Numbered from the stretch's first letter, positions 8,687 through 17,904 are shown. The stretch: 64,000 nucleotides of DNA from DASPKM01 sp035628135 (GCA_035628135.1 DASPKM010000011.1:1-64000), one strand, 5' to 3'. Translations and numbers: made by a program. The notes: generated from the letters alone by a model not told the origin.

Positions 8687-9142
8687 ATGCTCCGATGGAC
8701 CTGCACTTTTTTTCCTGACCTGAACGTGTATGAACTGTATGCGATCCTGCGGCTGCGTAGCGAGGTGTTTGTGGTGGAACAAAATTGCGTGTTCCTCGAC
8801 ATGGACAATAAGGACCTGGAATCTTATCATGTGTGTGGCTGGAAGGATGAGGAACTGGTAGCTTACACCAGGCTGGTACCGGCGGGATTAGCGTACAACG
8901 AGGCTTCTATAGGCCGGGTCATTACCGCACTAACGGCCAGGGGTACGGGAGCAGGGAGAGAATTGATGCAAGTCTCAATTCGGGAATTGCACAAGCTCTG
9001 GGGAGTACAACCCATACGCATAGGCGCACAACTATACCTCAGAAAATTTTATGAATCATTGGGCTTCCGGCAAACCAGTGAAATTTACCTGGAAGATGGC
9101 ATAGAACACATCGAAATGATCTTCCCAATTTTGGAAGCCTGA
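8687..9142 (+). CDS. elaA: GNAT acetyltransferase, ElaA family
   Basis: A 151-residue protein matching ElaA over its whole length. The N-terminal block LYAILRLRSEVFVVEQNC is characteristic of ElaA. The acetyl-CoA-binding segment GRVITALTARGTGAGRELM carries an R-G-x-G-x-G-like loop, and the end RKFYESLGFRQTSEIYLEDGI is typical. The substrate of ElaA is not known. It is cytoplasmic and follows rarA after 46 bp, but a functional link is not evident. Confidence 0.88.
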   Translation: MLRWTCTFFPDLNVYELYAILRLRSEVFVVEQNCVFLDMDNKDLESYHVCGWKDEELVAYTRLVPAGLAYNEASIGRVITALTARGTGAGRELMQVSIRELHKLWGVQPIRIGAQLYLRKFYESLGFRQTSEIYLEDGIEHIEMIFPILEA

Positions 9143-9285
9143 AACGCTATATATAATTGATTATGTGGAAAAAAAACAGTGTTTACCACACAATTAATAT
9201 TTCTTTATGCGTTTCTTGTAAGTAACACGGATTTTTTTCATTTTGTGTTTGAATCCGAACTAGTAGAAAACAAAAACCAATATTC

Positions 9286-10245
9286 ATGAAACAAACCTTA
9301 CACTCCTTTCGGGGGAAGTGTTCAGTGTTTCTGCTGTGTGCTTCTCTTATTTACTGCACGTCTTACAGCCAACTATCAGCCGGCACCTATTGGGAAGGCG
9401 GTATTACCATAGCCCCATCTAACTTCCTGGGCGACCTGGGAGGTAACATGGGTAAGGGTACCACGTTCCTGAAGGATAACAATATGTCGATGACAAGATT
9501 CTTTGCCGGTGGTTTCGTTGCAGTACATCCTTCGGAATTATACGGAGCCAGGTTTGCCATCAACTGGGGCCGCGTAGCCGGTGATGACGCAGTCATCAAA
9601 GGCAAGGGCGGATTGGAAGAAGCCAGGAAGGCCAGGAACCTGAACTTCAAATCCAGCATCTTCGAAGCTTTTGTAGTAGGTGAAATTTATCCTACAGTAC
9701 TATTCGAAAGTGATCCTACCGATGTATATCATAAATTACGTCCCTACGGCATTGCCGGTGTGGGTGTTTTTCATTTCAACCCTAAAGGACAAGACCCGCA
9801 GAACGGGCAATGGGTTGACCTGAAACCGCTGAACACCGAAGGCCAGGGAATGGCTGAATATCCTGATCGCAAGCCTTATAGTTTGTGGCAGTTGAATATC
9901 CCCCTGGGCGTGGGCGTTAAATATTACCTGAACGATAATGTAAGCCTGTCTATGGAGATCATTCTCCGTAAAACGATGACAGACTATATGGACGATGTGA
10001 GCGAGGATTATATCGACGAAAATCTTTTTTATAACTATTTACCGAGCACACAGGCTGCGCTGGCGGACAGGATCTATAACAAGAGCCCGCAGCGTGGTCT
10101 TGGAAACTTCCGGGCAGGCAGCAAGAGAGGAACTCCGGAAAATAACGACGCTTATTATTCCTGCGGTTTCAAGTTGTCTTTCCGCCTTGGCAATGGCGAC
10201 CGTTCATGGAGAAACTCTACGCGTTGCCCGGTAGTCCGTTTCTAA
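9286..10245 (+). CDS. Outer-membrane beta-barrel protein, DUF6089/PorG-like
   Basis: A 319-residue secreted protein. The signal peptide ends near residues 27-30 (LIYCTSYSQ). Alternating hydrophobic strands follow, with family-like segments (GGITIAPSNFLGDLGGN, RPYGIAGVGVFHFNPKG and a TDYMDDVSEDYID stretch at about 225-240). The pattern, an early glycine-rich strand and a TDYxDDVS block, resembles the Bacteroidota DUF6089 barrels. PorG of the type IX secretion system belongs with these. An outer-membrane location is likely; a role in type IX secretion is inference. The next gene encodes a near-bare sorting-domain-like protein. Confidence 0.65.
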   Translation: MKQTLHSFRGKCSVFLLCASLIYCTSYSQLSAGTYWEGGITIAPSNFLGDLGGNMGKGTTFLKDNNMSMTRFFAGGFVAVHPSELYGARFAINWGRVAGDDAVIKGKGGLEEARKARNLNFKSSIFEAFVVGEIYPTVLFESDPTDVYHKLRPYGIAGVGVFHFNPKGQDPQNGQWVDLKPLNTEGQGMAEYPDRKPYSLWQLNIPLGVGVKYYLNDNVSLSMEIILRKTMTDYMDDVSEDYIDENLFYNYLPSTQAALADRIYNKSPQRGLGNFRAGSKRGTPENNDAYYSCGFKLSFRLGNGDRSWRNSTRCPVVRF

Positions 10246-10294
10246 GTTATTGGTTGATCCGTACCCTATTTATTCTGATTCAATTGAATTTGAT

Positions 10295-10696
10295 ATGAAA
10301 ACACCTGTACCCTTTCGAAACATACATGCCCTTTTCATGTCTGCAACAATAGTAATTCTATTGTGTTCAGTTGAATCATCTTATGCAGGCAATAGTCCGG
10401 TCCCTGCTTCAGTTACCCGCGATACCATCCTTATCAGCAAGATGCAGAGCAGTAAAAAACACAAGGTCCGGTTGTACCCGAACGCCGACCATCGTGTGCT
10501 TTTCTTTACGGCCAGCGGCGAAGCCGGCCGGGTATATCAACTATACCTGTTCGATATGGATGGCAAGCTATCAAAGCAAATTCAGATCAGGAATAAAGAA
10601 ACAACCGTGCTGACCAATATCAAAAAAGGCAGCTATCTGTTCGAAGTGTTCAGCGACGACGAGCGCATCGAGAATGGCCAACTGCTGATAAAATAA
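10295..10696 (+). CDS. Small secreted protein made almost only of a type IX sorting-like domain
   Basis: A 133-residue protein with a signal peptide (about residues 10-31, HALFMSATIVILLCSVESSYAG) and one C-terminal domain. That domain shows the order seen in type IX secretion C-terminal domains: VRLYPNADHRVLFF, YQLYLFDMDGKL, a TTVLTNIKKGSYLFEV turn-strand, and a final NGQLLIK. No cargo domain precedes it beyond about 25 residues. I start at ATG 10295 because it fits the signal peptide. It follows the beta-barrel gene by 49 bp and is probably in the same operon. The assignment to T9SS is by motif only. Confidence 0.6.
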   Translation: MKTPVPFRNIHALFMSATIVILLCSVESSYAGNSPVPASVTRDTILISKMQSSKKHKVRLYPNADHRVLFFTASGEAGRVYQLYLFDMDGKLSKQIQIRNKETTVLTNIKKGSYLFEVFSDDERIENGQLLIK

Positions 10697-10713
10697 AGCT
10701 CTTTATAATCTAT

Positions 10714-10889
10714 CCAATAAGCGGTGGGGAAATTGGTAAAATCGCAATATCCGGTTATGTAAGATAAGCCTAATCCGTTCCCTATCTTAAATGTACCCTT
10801 GAAAGATTTTATTAATCACTTCCCACCATAGCTTATTGGGCCTGTTAGTTGATCGTATTGTTTAAGCCCTCCCAACCGGAGGGTTTTTT
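10714..10889 (+). ncRNA. Candidate structured RNA: long rod hairpin plus intrinsic terminator
   Basis: Four nested helices line up on one axis: ccaataagc 10714-10722 with gcttattgg 10831-10839; ggtggg 10723-10728 with cccacc 10822-10827; taaaatc 10737-10743 with gatttta 10805-10811; and taagata 10760-10766 with tatctta 10783-10789. A terminator follows at 10867-10889. The interrupted rod of about 126 nt, within a transcript of about 180 nt, recalls 6S RNA. It could instead be a 3' UTR structure of the preceding operon. No good promoter is seen directly upstream. Confidence 0.4.
10867..10889 (+). terminator. Intrinsic terminator
   Basis: Stem ccctcc (10867-10872) with ggaggg (10878-10883) and a five-base loop, followed by six T (10884-10889). 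Confidence 0.8.
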
Positions 10890-10945
10890 CGTTTGGGCCT
10901 GCTGTGGGAAAAATTCCATACCTTCTGGGTCCAAAAACAACCATC

Positions 10946-11536
10946 ATGAACTTAATTGACCGCGTTAAAAAAATGGTCACCACTCCCAAGACCGAATGGG
11001 AAGTAGTGGCAGTGGAAGCGCCCGACGCTTCTAAAGTTATCATGGGTTATGTTGTGCCGTTATGTGGTGTAGCGGCAGTGGCTGCCTTCCTGGGCATTGG
11101 ATTCCTAACTGATTTTGTGAGTATCAGGTGGTGCTTTATGGCTGCTATTATGTTGTTCCTGTTGCTGGTGCTGATAGTGCTGTTAACTGCCTTTGTTTCT
11201 GACCTGGTTGCTCCTTCGTTGGGTGCCGAAAAAAACCTGGGCCGATCCGTTCAGCTTCTGGGTTATGGCTGCACACCACTATACCTCTCGGCTATCCTAT
11301 CTATTTTTCCGAGCGTTGCGGATATCTTTTTGATATTGGGCGGCCTGTACAGCGCTTATCTGATATTTCTTGGCGTGATGCCTATAAAGAAAATAACCCA
11401 GGACAAACAAGCCGGTTATGCCATTGTTACCATAGGCATTGCGATAGGTGTATTCTTCCTGTTGCGGCTTATTTTAAAAAGGATATTTTTCTCCATGGTA
11501 TTCGATGGCTATGGGCCGTATAATATAAACTTCTAA
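10946..11536 (+). CDS. Yip1-domain-like integral membrane protein
   Basis: A 196-residue protein with a short cytoplasmic head (MNLIDRVKKMVTTPKTEWEVV) and about five hydrophobic spans beginning at residue 36. The head, with a TPKTEWEVV block before the first span, is typical of bacterial Yip1-family (PF04893) proteins, as is a five-span layout. Their function is not known. I start at ATG 10946 since it gives the family N-terminus. The upstream in-frame start at 10904 would lie just after the terminator at 10867-10889. Confidence 0.75.
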   Translation: MNLIDRVKKMVTTPKTEWEVVAVEAPDASKVIMGYVVPLCGVAAVAAFLGIGFLTDFVSIRWCFMAAIMLFLLLVLIVLLTAFVSDLVAPSLGAEKNLGRSVQLLGYGCTPLYLSAILSIFPSVADIFLILGGLYSAYLIFLGVMPIKKITQDKQAGYAIVTIGIAIGVFFLLRLILKRIFFSMVFDGYGPYNINF

Positions 11537-11548
11537 TCGATACAAAAG

Positions 11549-11578
11549 AAGAGCAGGCATCGCACGATGCCTGCTCTT
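11549..11578. terminator. Hairpin terminator between convergent genes
   Basis: A 14-bp perfect stem, 11549-11562 (aagagcaggcatcg) with 11565-11578, lies between the Yip1-like gene and uvrA, which converge. Short T-rich tracts follow on each strand, so it may serve both. Confidence 0.75.
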
Positions 11579-11616
11579 TAATCTTAGTCAAGTTATTGAA
11601 TCGTTCATTCGGCAAC

Positions 11617-11651
11617 ACTCACTACTCACCATTCACAACTCACCATTTACG
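11617..11651. repeat. Five 7-bp repeats at the uvrA 3' end
   Basis: Five successive heptads: actcact, actcacc, attcaca, actcacc and atttacg. The last overlaps the uvrA stop codon (11647-11649, minus strand). On the minus strand they read as gtgagtn/gtgaatg units starting directly after the stop. Confidence 0.75.
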
Positions 11652-14562
11652 ACAGTTCCTGCTTCAGGAACCTTGCCGTATGGCTCACCGCATGTCCCAT
11701 CATTTCTTCCGGCCTTCCTTCGAACAATATCTCGCCTCCCCCATCACCGCCTTCGGGACCCAGGTCGATAATATGGTCTGCTACTTTTATCACGTCAAGA
11801 TTGTGTTCTATCACCAGTACAGTGTTGCCGCGGTCGACCAGCTTGTTCAATACCGCCAGCAAATGCTGTATATCTTCAAAATGAAGGCCTGTGGTGGGCT
11901 CATCCAGGATATAGAAGGTTTTGCCTGTATCTTTTTTTGAAAGCTCTGTCGCTAGTTTTACGCGTTGTGCTTCGCCGCCGCTTAGGGTTACCGCACTTTG
12001 GCCCAAAGTAATATATCCAAGCCCTACATCGTCCAGCACTTTTATCTTGCGGTGCAGGTAAGGCACGTTCTGGAAAAATTCCACTGCTTCTTCCACCGTC
12101 ATTTCCAGTACATCGCTGATGGATTTTCCTTTGTACCGTATCTCCAATGTTTCGCGGTTGTAACGCTTGCCCTGGCACTTCTCGCAATGCACGTACACAT
12201 CGGGCAAAAAGTTCATTTCAATTACGCGCATGCCGGCGCCCTCGCATACATTGCAACGGCCGCTTTTTACATTAAAGGAAAACCGGCCTGCATTGTAACC
12301 CCTGATCTTGGCCTCCGGAACGCTTGCATACAATTGCCTGATCTCGGTAAAGAACCCGCAATACGTTGCAGGATTGCTGCGCGGCGTACGGCCTATAGGA
12401 CTTTGGTCTATTTCTATCACCTTATCGATATGGTCCAATCCCTTGATGGTTTTATAAGGCAGCGCGGGGAATTTTGAATCGTAGCAATGCTTGCTAAGAA
12501 TGGGATACAGCGTTTCGTTGATGAGGGTGGACTTACCGCTGCCGCTTACCCCGGTTACCACGATGAACATGCCCAGGGGGAACTTTACCGAAACGTTCTT
12601 TAAGTTGTTGCCCGTAACGCCTTTCAGCTCCAATGATTTTCCATTGCCTCTTCTTCGTTCCGCGGGAACGTTTATGCGCAGGTGCCCATTGAGATAATTG
12701 GAAGTAAGCGTGTTGAGCTTCAGCAATTGCTGCGGCTTGCCTTCTGCCACGATACGCCCGCCGTGAAAGCCAGCCTTGGGACCGATGTCTACCAAATAAT
12801 CGGCGGCCAGCATAATGTCTTTGTCGTGTTCCACCACCAGCACGCTGTTGCCGATGTTGCGCAGGTTCTTCAGCGCCTCTATCAACCGGTGGTTGTCGCG
12901 TTGGTGCAAGCCGATGCTTGGTTCATCGAGTATATAGGTTATGCCCTGCAATTGCGAGCCTATTTGCGTGGCCAGCCTGATGCGCTGCGATTCACCGCCG
13001 CTAAGCGTACGCGAAGGCCGGTTGAGGGAGAGATAGGTCAATCCAACATCGAGCAAAAATTGCAGGCGCTCCCGTATTTCTTTCAATATATCTTTTGCAA
13101 TCAGCTGTTGCTTTTCATTCAATCTTCCCTCCAACCCCTGGAACCATTGTTGCAGTTTGTCGAGGTTCATATCGCTTAGCGCTGAAATATTTTTTTCCGC
13201 TACGCGGAACCAAAGGCTTTCCTTGCGAAGCCTTGCTCCGCCGCATTCCTCGCAGGGCTTGAGCTCCATGAAATCTTCAGCCCATTGCTGTATAGCTTCG
13301 CTGGACGTGCTGGCAAACCAGCGGCGCAACGAGTTTACAATGCCTTCGTACTCGGTAGCATAAATATTGCCGGTGCCCAGCTCGTCGAAGTCTGTTCCTG
13401 CCTGCGTGTCACCAGCTTCATCGCCATACAATAAAATGTTCACACATTTTTCCGGCAGGTCTTTCAGTGGCTTATCGAGACTGATCTTTTTCTTTCTGGC
13501 CAATTGTTGCACCTGCTTGAAAACATAAGCTTCGCGTTCCTCTCCCAATGGCGCAATGCCGCCTTCGTTTACGCTCAGCTCCCAGTCAGGTATAACCGCT
13601 TCCATATTTACCTGGTACACAGTGCCGAGTCCTTTACATACCGGACAATAACCATAAGGAGAGTTGAAAGAAAATGAATTGGGAGAAGGCTCTTCATAAC
13701 TGATGCCCGTGTCTTCGCACATCAGCTGCTTGCTGTATTGCACTACAACCTCGGGCGTTGTCTTTTTTTTAAGGGCAAGCAGGTTTCTTAAACCGGATTT
13801 CTCTTCTTCGTGTACCAATACAAACATCAGGTCTTTACCCATCTTCATGGATTGCTGCACGCTTTGGCTTAAGCGCACGCGCATATCGGCCGTAACAGCC
13901 AGCCTGTCGATCACCACTTCTATATCATGTATCTTATAACGGTCAACCTGCATTTTGGGCACCAGGTCCTTTATTTCTCCGTCTACCCGCACTTTTACAA
14001 AACCTTTTTTCCTGGTCTCTTCAAACAGTTCGCGGTAGTGGCCTTTCCGGCCGCGTACTATGGGCGCCAGCAAAGTGATCTTCTTATCGGCGAAGCGGTA
14101 AAAAATATTGTCCACGATCTCTTCTTCGCTCCACTTCACCATTTTTTTTCCGGTATTATAGCTGTAGGCTTCGCCTACACGCGCATACAACAGGCGCAGG
14201 AAGTCGTACACTTCGGTAACGGTGCCTACGGTAGAGCGCGGGTTTTTGTTGGTGGTCTTTTGTTCGATGGATATTACCGGCGAAAGCCCCGTGATCTTGT
14301 CTACATCAGGTCTTTCCATTTCTCCTACAAACTGCCGGGCATAGGCCCCGAAAGTTTCCATATAGCGCCGCTGGCCTTCGGCATAAATGGTATCGAACGC
14401 TAGCGAAGACTTACCGCTGCCGCTGATGCCTGTTATAACTACCAGCTTATTTTTTGGGATGTGAATGTCTATGTTCTTCAGGTTGTGCACCCTGGCCCCA
14501 TATACCTCAATGCTTTCTGCCGGGCCCTGCTCCGGCATGTTGCCATTACCTTTAATTTTCAT
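11647..14562 (-). CDS. uvrA: Excinuclease ABC subunit A
   Basis: The damage-recognition ATPase of nucleotide excision repair, 971 residues, which works as a dimer with UvrB. Two ABC ATPase halves are visible, each with a Walker A motif (ITGISGSGKSSLAF near the N-terminus and VTGVSGSGKSTLIN in the second half) and an ABC signature (LSGGESQRIRLATQIG and LSGGEAQRVKLATEL). Both zinc-finger blocks are present (YCPVCKGLG with CEECGG; CNVCEGAG with CEKCQG). Length is normal. I use ATG 14562; another ATG eight codons in is possible. It follows the patatin-like gene by 14 bp on the same strand. Confidence 0.97.
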   Translation of the reverse strand: MKIKGNGNMPEQGPAESIEVYGARVHNLKNIDIHIPKNKLVVITGISGSGKSSLAFDTIYAEGQRRYMETFGAYARQFVGEMERPDVDKITGLSPVISIEQKTTNKNPRSTVGTVTEVYDFLRLLYARVGEAYSYNTGKKMVKWSEEEIVDNIFYRFADKKITLLAPIVRGRKGHYRELFEETRKKGFVKVRVDGEIKDLVPKMQVDRYKIHDIEVVIDRLAVTADMRVRLSQSVQQSMKMGKDLMFVLVHEEEKSGLRNLLALKKKTTPEVVVQYSKQLMCEDTGISYEEPSPNSFSFNSPYGYCPVCKGLGTVYQVNMEAVIPDWELSVNEGGIAPLGEEREAYVFKQVQQLARKKKISLDKPLKDLPEKCVNILLYGDEAGDTQAGTDFDELGTGNIYATEYEGIVNSLRRWFASTSSEAIQQWAEDFMELKPCEECGGARLRKESLWFRVAEKNISALSDMNLDKLQQWFQGLEGRLNEKQQLIAKDILKEIRERLQFLLDVGLTYLSLNRPSRTLSGGESQRIRLATQIGSQLQGITYILDEPSIGLHQRDNHRLIEALKNLRNIGNSVLVVEHDKDIMLAADYLVDIGPKAGFHGGRIVAEGKPQQLLKLNTLTSNYLNGHLRINVPAERRRGNGKSLELKGVTGNNLKNVSVKFPLGMFIVVTGVSGSGKSTLINETLYPILSKHCYDSKFPALPYKTIKGLDHIDKVIEIDQSPIGRTPRSNPATYCGFFTEIRQLYASVPEAKIRGYNAGRFSFNVKSGRCNVCEGAGMRVIEMNFLPDVYVHCEKCQGKRYNRETLEIRYKGKSISDVLEMTVEEAVEFFQNVPYLHRKIKVLDDVGLGYITLGQSAVTLSGGEAQRVKLATELSKKDTGKTFYILDEPTTGLHFEDIQHLLAVLNKLVDRGNTVLVIEHNLDVIKVADHIIDLGPEGGDGGGEILFEGRPEEMMGHAVSHTARFLKQELS

Positions 14563-14576
14563 GGACGGCAAAGATA

Positions 14577-17474
14577 TTACTTCTTTTCAGGCCAAATTAT
14601 CAGCTGCCTGTTATATTGCTGCTGTACAGCAGGATTACAATTAAACAGCCTTAATATGTTCGGAAGGGAGTCTTGCCTGCGGGCCAGGCTGGTACGCATA
14701 CCCTGCAGGGCCAGGTCGCTGATTTGCCAGCCAAGCGGCAGTATGGGCCTGATGGGATTCTTGCCATTATTGGGTTGTACCAGCACCGGGTAAGGATGCA
14801 CCGCATGGTATAATTTCCGGGCATTGAGCTGAAACAGGTTCACGGAATCGGCCTGTATGGAATTACCCACGAAATTGTTCACCAGGCCCGTAAGCGGGGC
14901 CGTGATCTCCGAAATATTATCGGCCTTATTGGCGGGTTCCAGGTTCTCGAACGTATTGCGTATGGACAGGATATGGAACTCTACTTTTTGCAGCAGGCTT
15001 GTGGAATCTGCCGTGCTCTTAATGCGCTCGATGGCCCGGTACAATTGCGAAGCCGTTTCGGCGCCGGAGTTTTCTTTTAAACCACCATCCAGGAAATGCA
15101 ATCCGTCGGAAAAGCGCGCGGTAGGACTTATATAAGGGAACCGTGCGCTTAGAAAAGCTCCCGTGCTAAGGCGCAGGTTTTCCGTTGTTGAATCGGTACG
15201 ATCGATGTCATACAGATCATTGATGAAATTGGCCCCCGGAAATTCACTTTTACGGAGCAATACCGGCGCGAGCACGCCCTTTCTTCCATGATCCACATTG
15301 TATGTATTGGAAAACAGCAGCGGCACTTCAAAAGCGTTCACGGACGTGGTATCGTACCATAACCTGAAGTAACTGACGTCGAAAGGAATGGTATCGTTCC
15401 GCAAATGATCTTCCCACATTCTTTCCTGGTATTCGGCGCGGTCGGCAATGCCGTCGCTCCTGAACGGGGCAAACCAAATATCGCGGCCCTGCAATCCTAT
15501 CAGCACCGCGGTGAGATAGTCCTTTGCATAAATGGTGAACAGGCGCTCATTCGACAATGCCCTTTGCTCTCCGTGCGCATAACGGTACGCACAGTTGACC
15601 GCGGCGCCGACAGTGCCGCCTGAAGCGCCGGAATAGGCCAGCACATAATGCTGGAACGATTGCTTGTTGTTGAGCTTCATTACTTCGTCGAGATATGCGA
15701 TCACCATGCTGGTCCATGCGGCGGCGCGGATGCCCCCGCCGTAAGTATTGACGATGAACACAGGATACTTGCGGCCATTTCCCTTACTGCTCCATGCCTC
15801 GATGGAATCCCTGCGATGGTTGAGCCATCCCGCCAGGTAAACATCCAGTGAATCCAATTCAGTTTTTGGAACAATAATCGGTATGGTATCGGTATCCCTG
15901 CGCGATAAGGTCCTGACATTGTGAAAATCATTTACCCCCGATACCTGTAGAATGGAACCTATCACTATTGCCAGCAATATGAAATTGATCCGCCACCTTC
16001 TGCCCGCCAATGCCAGCAGCGAAAGCAGGTACGTATAAAATATCACGCCTGTAATAACCACGCCGAAGGTGATGTAACGCGATACGTTGATCATCATCAG
16101 CGGATAAGTATTCAATACCAGGAACAGGACGGTAAAGAGCAGCCCTGTTACCATGATGATGCTGAAAATGTTCCGGGCAACGACCGACATAAATCCCCAC
16201 TTCATCAATGTCCTTAGTGAGCTGAAAAGTGAAAACAAAATGGCGAGCAGGTACAGGTCGAGCACCATGAACACTAAAAAATCCGGCGAGCTAAGATTGG
16301 GCAAAAAAGGAATAAAGACCATGACGCCCACAAACAAAACAACGATGAACATTACTACCCTGCCGGTTGCCCTCGGGTATCTTCTGTATAAATTGGTAAC
16401 GAAGCGCGACCTGAACGCAACCGCAAACGCCAGTGTAGACACGAACAGCAATACATACGGACTAATGAAGCTTAGCTTGAACGGTATATTGAATTGCTGC
16501 AGCGCATTCCAGATGCCGCCTGCCGGCACTAAAAACGTAAGCACGCCCAGCATCCGCGCAATGTTCCTTTCCTTCTGATCGTCCTGCGCCCACACATCGC
16601 GCTTAGGAAAAAACACCTCGCGCATGCTTAGCTTTTCGAATAGCCTTTCGGTCCGGGCCCGGTCCGTAAAATATTTCGGCAGGTGCCAGTTCAATATCGC
16701 CAGCACCACGATCGTTACCAAAAAACTGAATGGGCCATACCATTCGGTATTCAGGTTCAGCAACAGGTCCTGGCCCTGGTCGGCGATCCATAAAATAATG
16801 TACAGCACCAGCAGCCCGATGACCACGATCCTGTAGTTGTATAATATAAGTCCAAGGTTTTTCCCCGAGTAGGTAACGAACATCAATATGCGCCGTGTGA
16901 GCCTGAACAACAGATACCCTCCCACTACCAGCAGCAACAAAAATTTGATGGTGGCCGGAATGCTGTACAGCAATGGATTTACAGGCCCGCTTTCAAGGAA
17001 TTGGTACATGAACAGGTTTTCGATATAGTCCAGCAAGCCGGCTGCCAGTGTGCAGGTCATGAGGACGGCGGTATGCTTTTTCAATGGCGGAGCAGGCAGC
17101 GAAGGCAATAAAAATATGTCGTCCGCCTGCAGGGAGTTTACACGGCTCAATAAAATGAGCAGGAAGAAGCAATATGCAATGATGAAGAAATAATCGATGA
17201 ATATATCATAGCGCGCTATGTCGGATAAGGTGGTGCAGTTGGCTTCGGTCTTTTTTTCTTCGTAACAAGCTTGCCAGCTTTCCTTGATGCTGTTGCTCTT
17301 TGCATGGCTGTAGCTAAGTTCCAGCGAAACAATGCCCTTGGGAGCAACTTCGGTAGAGATCTTCTTCTGGTCCTGCAATAGCACCGGGATGAGCAGGCAG
17401 AGAAATAACAATCCCAGGAAAAATTTTCGCCTGAAGCCGGTCAGGATCCATCGGTGGAACTTTTGCATAAGCAT
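14577..17474 (-). CDS. Large multi-span membrane protein with C-terminal patatin-like lipase domain
   Basis: A 965-residue protein. The first half (about residues 15-525) holds roughly ten hydrophobic spans. The second half is a patatin-like phospholipase domain. It has the oxyanion motif GGGIRAAAW near residue 578, the nucleophile elbow YSGASGG with Ser near 614, and the partner Asp in FLDGGLKENSG near 795. These give the Ser-Asp dyad of patatins, so acyl-ester hydrolysis at the membrane is expected. The substrate is unknown. Between spans and lipase lies a linker of about 40 residues after IILQVSG-like strands. It is upstream of uvrA in the same transcription unit. Confidence 0.8.
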   Translation of the reverse strand: MLMQKFHRWILTGFRRKFFLGLLFLCLLIPVLLQDQKKISTEVAPKGIVSLELSYSHAKSNSIKESWQACYEEKKTEANCTTLSDIARYDIFIDYFFIIAYCFFLLILLSRVNSLQADDIFLLPSLPAPPLKKHTAVLMTCTLAAGLLDYIENLFMYQFLESGPVNPLLYSIPATIKFLLLLVVGGYLLFRLTRRILMFVTYSGKNLGLILYNYRIVVIGLLVLYIILWIADQGQDLLLNLNTEWYGPFSFLVTIVVLAILNWHLPKYFTDRARTERLFEKLSMREVFFPKRDVWAQDDQKERNIARMLGVLTFLVPAGGIWNALQQFNIPFKLSFISPYVLLFVSTLAFAVAFRSRFVTNLYRRYPRATGRVVMFIVVLFVGVMVFIPFLPNLSSPDFLVFMVLDLYLLAILFSLFSSLRTLMKWGFMSVVARNIFSIIMVTGLLFTVLFLVLNTYPLMMINVSRYITFGVVITGVIFYTYLLSLLALAGRRWRINFILLAIVIGSILQVSGVNDFHNVRTLSRRDTDTIPIIVPKTELDSLDVYLAGWLNHRRDSIEAWSSKGNGRKYPVFIVNTYGGGIRAAAWTSMVIAYLDEVMKLNNKQSFQHYVLAYSGASGGTVGAAVNCAYRYAHGEQRALSNERLFTIYAKDYLTAVLIGLQGRDIWFAPFRSDGIADRAEYQERMWEDHLRNDTIPFDVSYFRLWYDTTSVNAFEVPLLFSNTYNVDHGRKGVLAPVLLRKSEFPGANFINDLYDIDRTDSTTENLRLSTGAFLSARFPYISPTARFSDGLHFLDGGLKENSGAETASQLYRAIERIKSTADSTSLLQKVEFHILSIRNTFENLEPANKADNISEITAPLTGLVNNFVGNSIQADSVNLFQLNARKLYHAVHPYPVLVQPNNGKNPIRPILPLGWQISDLALQGMRTSLARRQDSLPNILRLFNCNPAVQQQYNRQLIIWPEKK

Positions 17475-17569
17475 TGAAGGTAACGGCGAGGGTTAGTGTC
17501 GCCGTTGAAGCTATTAAGATACTCAAACAACCGGCAGTATCCACCGGGAAAAACGCCCTAAAAAATTAT

Positions 17570-17602
17570 TTTGGCCTGTTCCGGCGTCGTGCTATATCTT
17601 TG
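17570..17602 (+). promoter_or_regulatory. Bacteroidota-type promoter of the methionine operon
   Basis: The -33 element TTTG (17570-17573) and the -7 element TATCTTTG (17595-17602) are separated by 21 bp, matching the TTTG/TAnnTTTG consensus. Transcription would start near 17609, just before the riboswitch. Confidence 0.8.
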
Positions 17603-17620
17603 CAACAGTTCTTTACATCA

Positions 17621-17736
17621 CTTATCAAGAAAGGCTGAGGGATATGGCCCGATGAAGCCTTGACAACCTGCTGCCCGGCATACGCCGGACGAGTAAGGTG
17701 CCAACTCCATCCCGATGGAATATCGGGACAGATAAG
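17621..17736 (+). ncRNA. SAM-I (S-box) riboswitch aptamer
   Basis: The sequence carries the S-box core in order: P1 5' strand cttatc (17621-17626), the gctgagggatatggcccgatgaagcc block with the kink-turn and pseudoknot region, caacctgctgccc, the aaggtgccaactcc block, and the P1 3' strand gataag (17731-17736). It senses S-adenosylmethionine. It precedes a transsulfuration enzyme and homoserine dehydrogenase, which fits feedback on methionine synthesis. Confidence 0.93.
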
Positions 17737-17809
17737 TCAGATTCAAAGCTTCTGAACAATTCCCTTCAATAATATTCAAAGCCCGTCTGACTTTCAGACG
17801 GGTTTTTTT
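17735..17809 (+). terminator. Riboswitch expression platform: antiterminator and terminator
   Basis: A terminator stem cccgtctg (17782-17789) with cagacggg (17795-17802) is followed by seven T (17803-17809). The segment agtcaga (17735-17741), which starts inside the P1 3' strand, is complementary to tctgact (17786-17792) in the terminator. SAM-bound P1 and the antiterminator therefore compete, so high SAM should favour termination. Confidence 0.85.
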
Positions 17810-17904
17810 ATTTCTACCTCTCCTGGTGAGTGATCAAAAGTGCACTGTTTAACAAATTTTTATTACGCTCCCGGTTATTACCGGGAAAACTAAACAACAA
17901 GACA

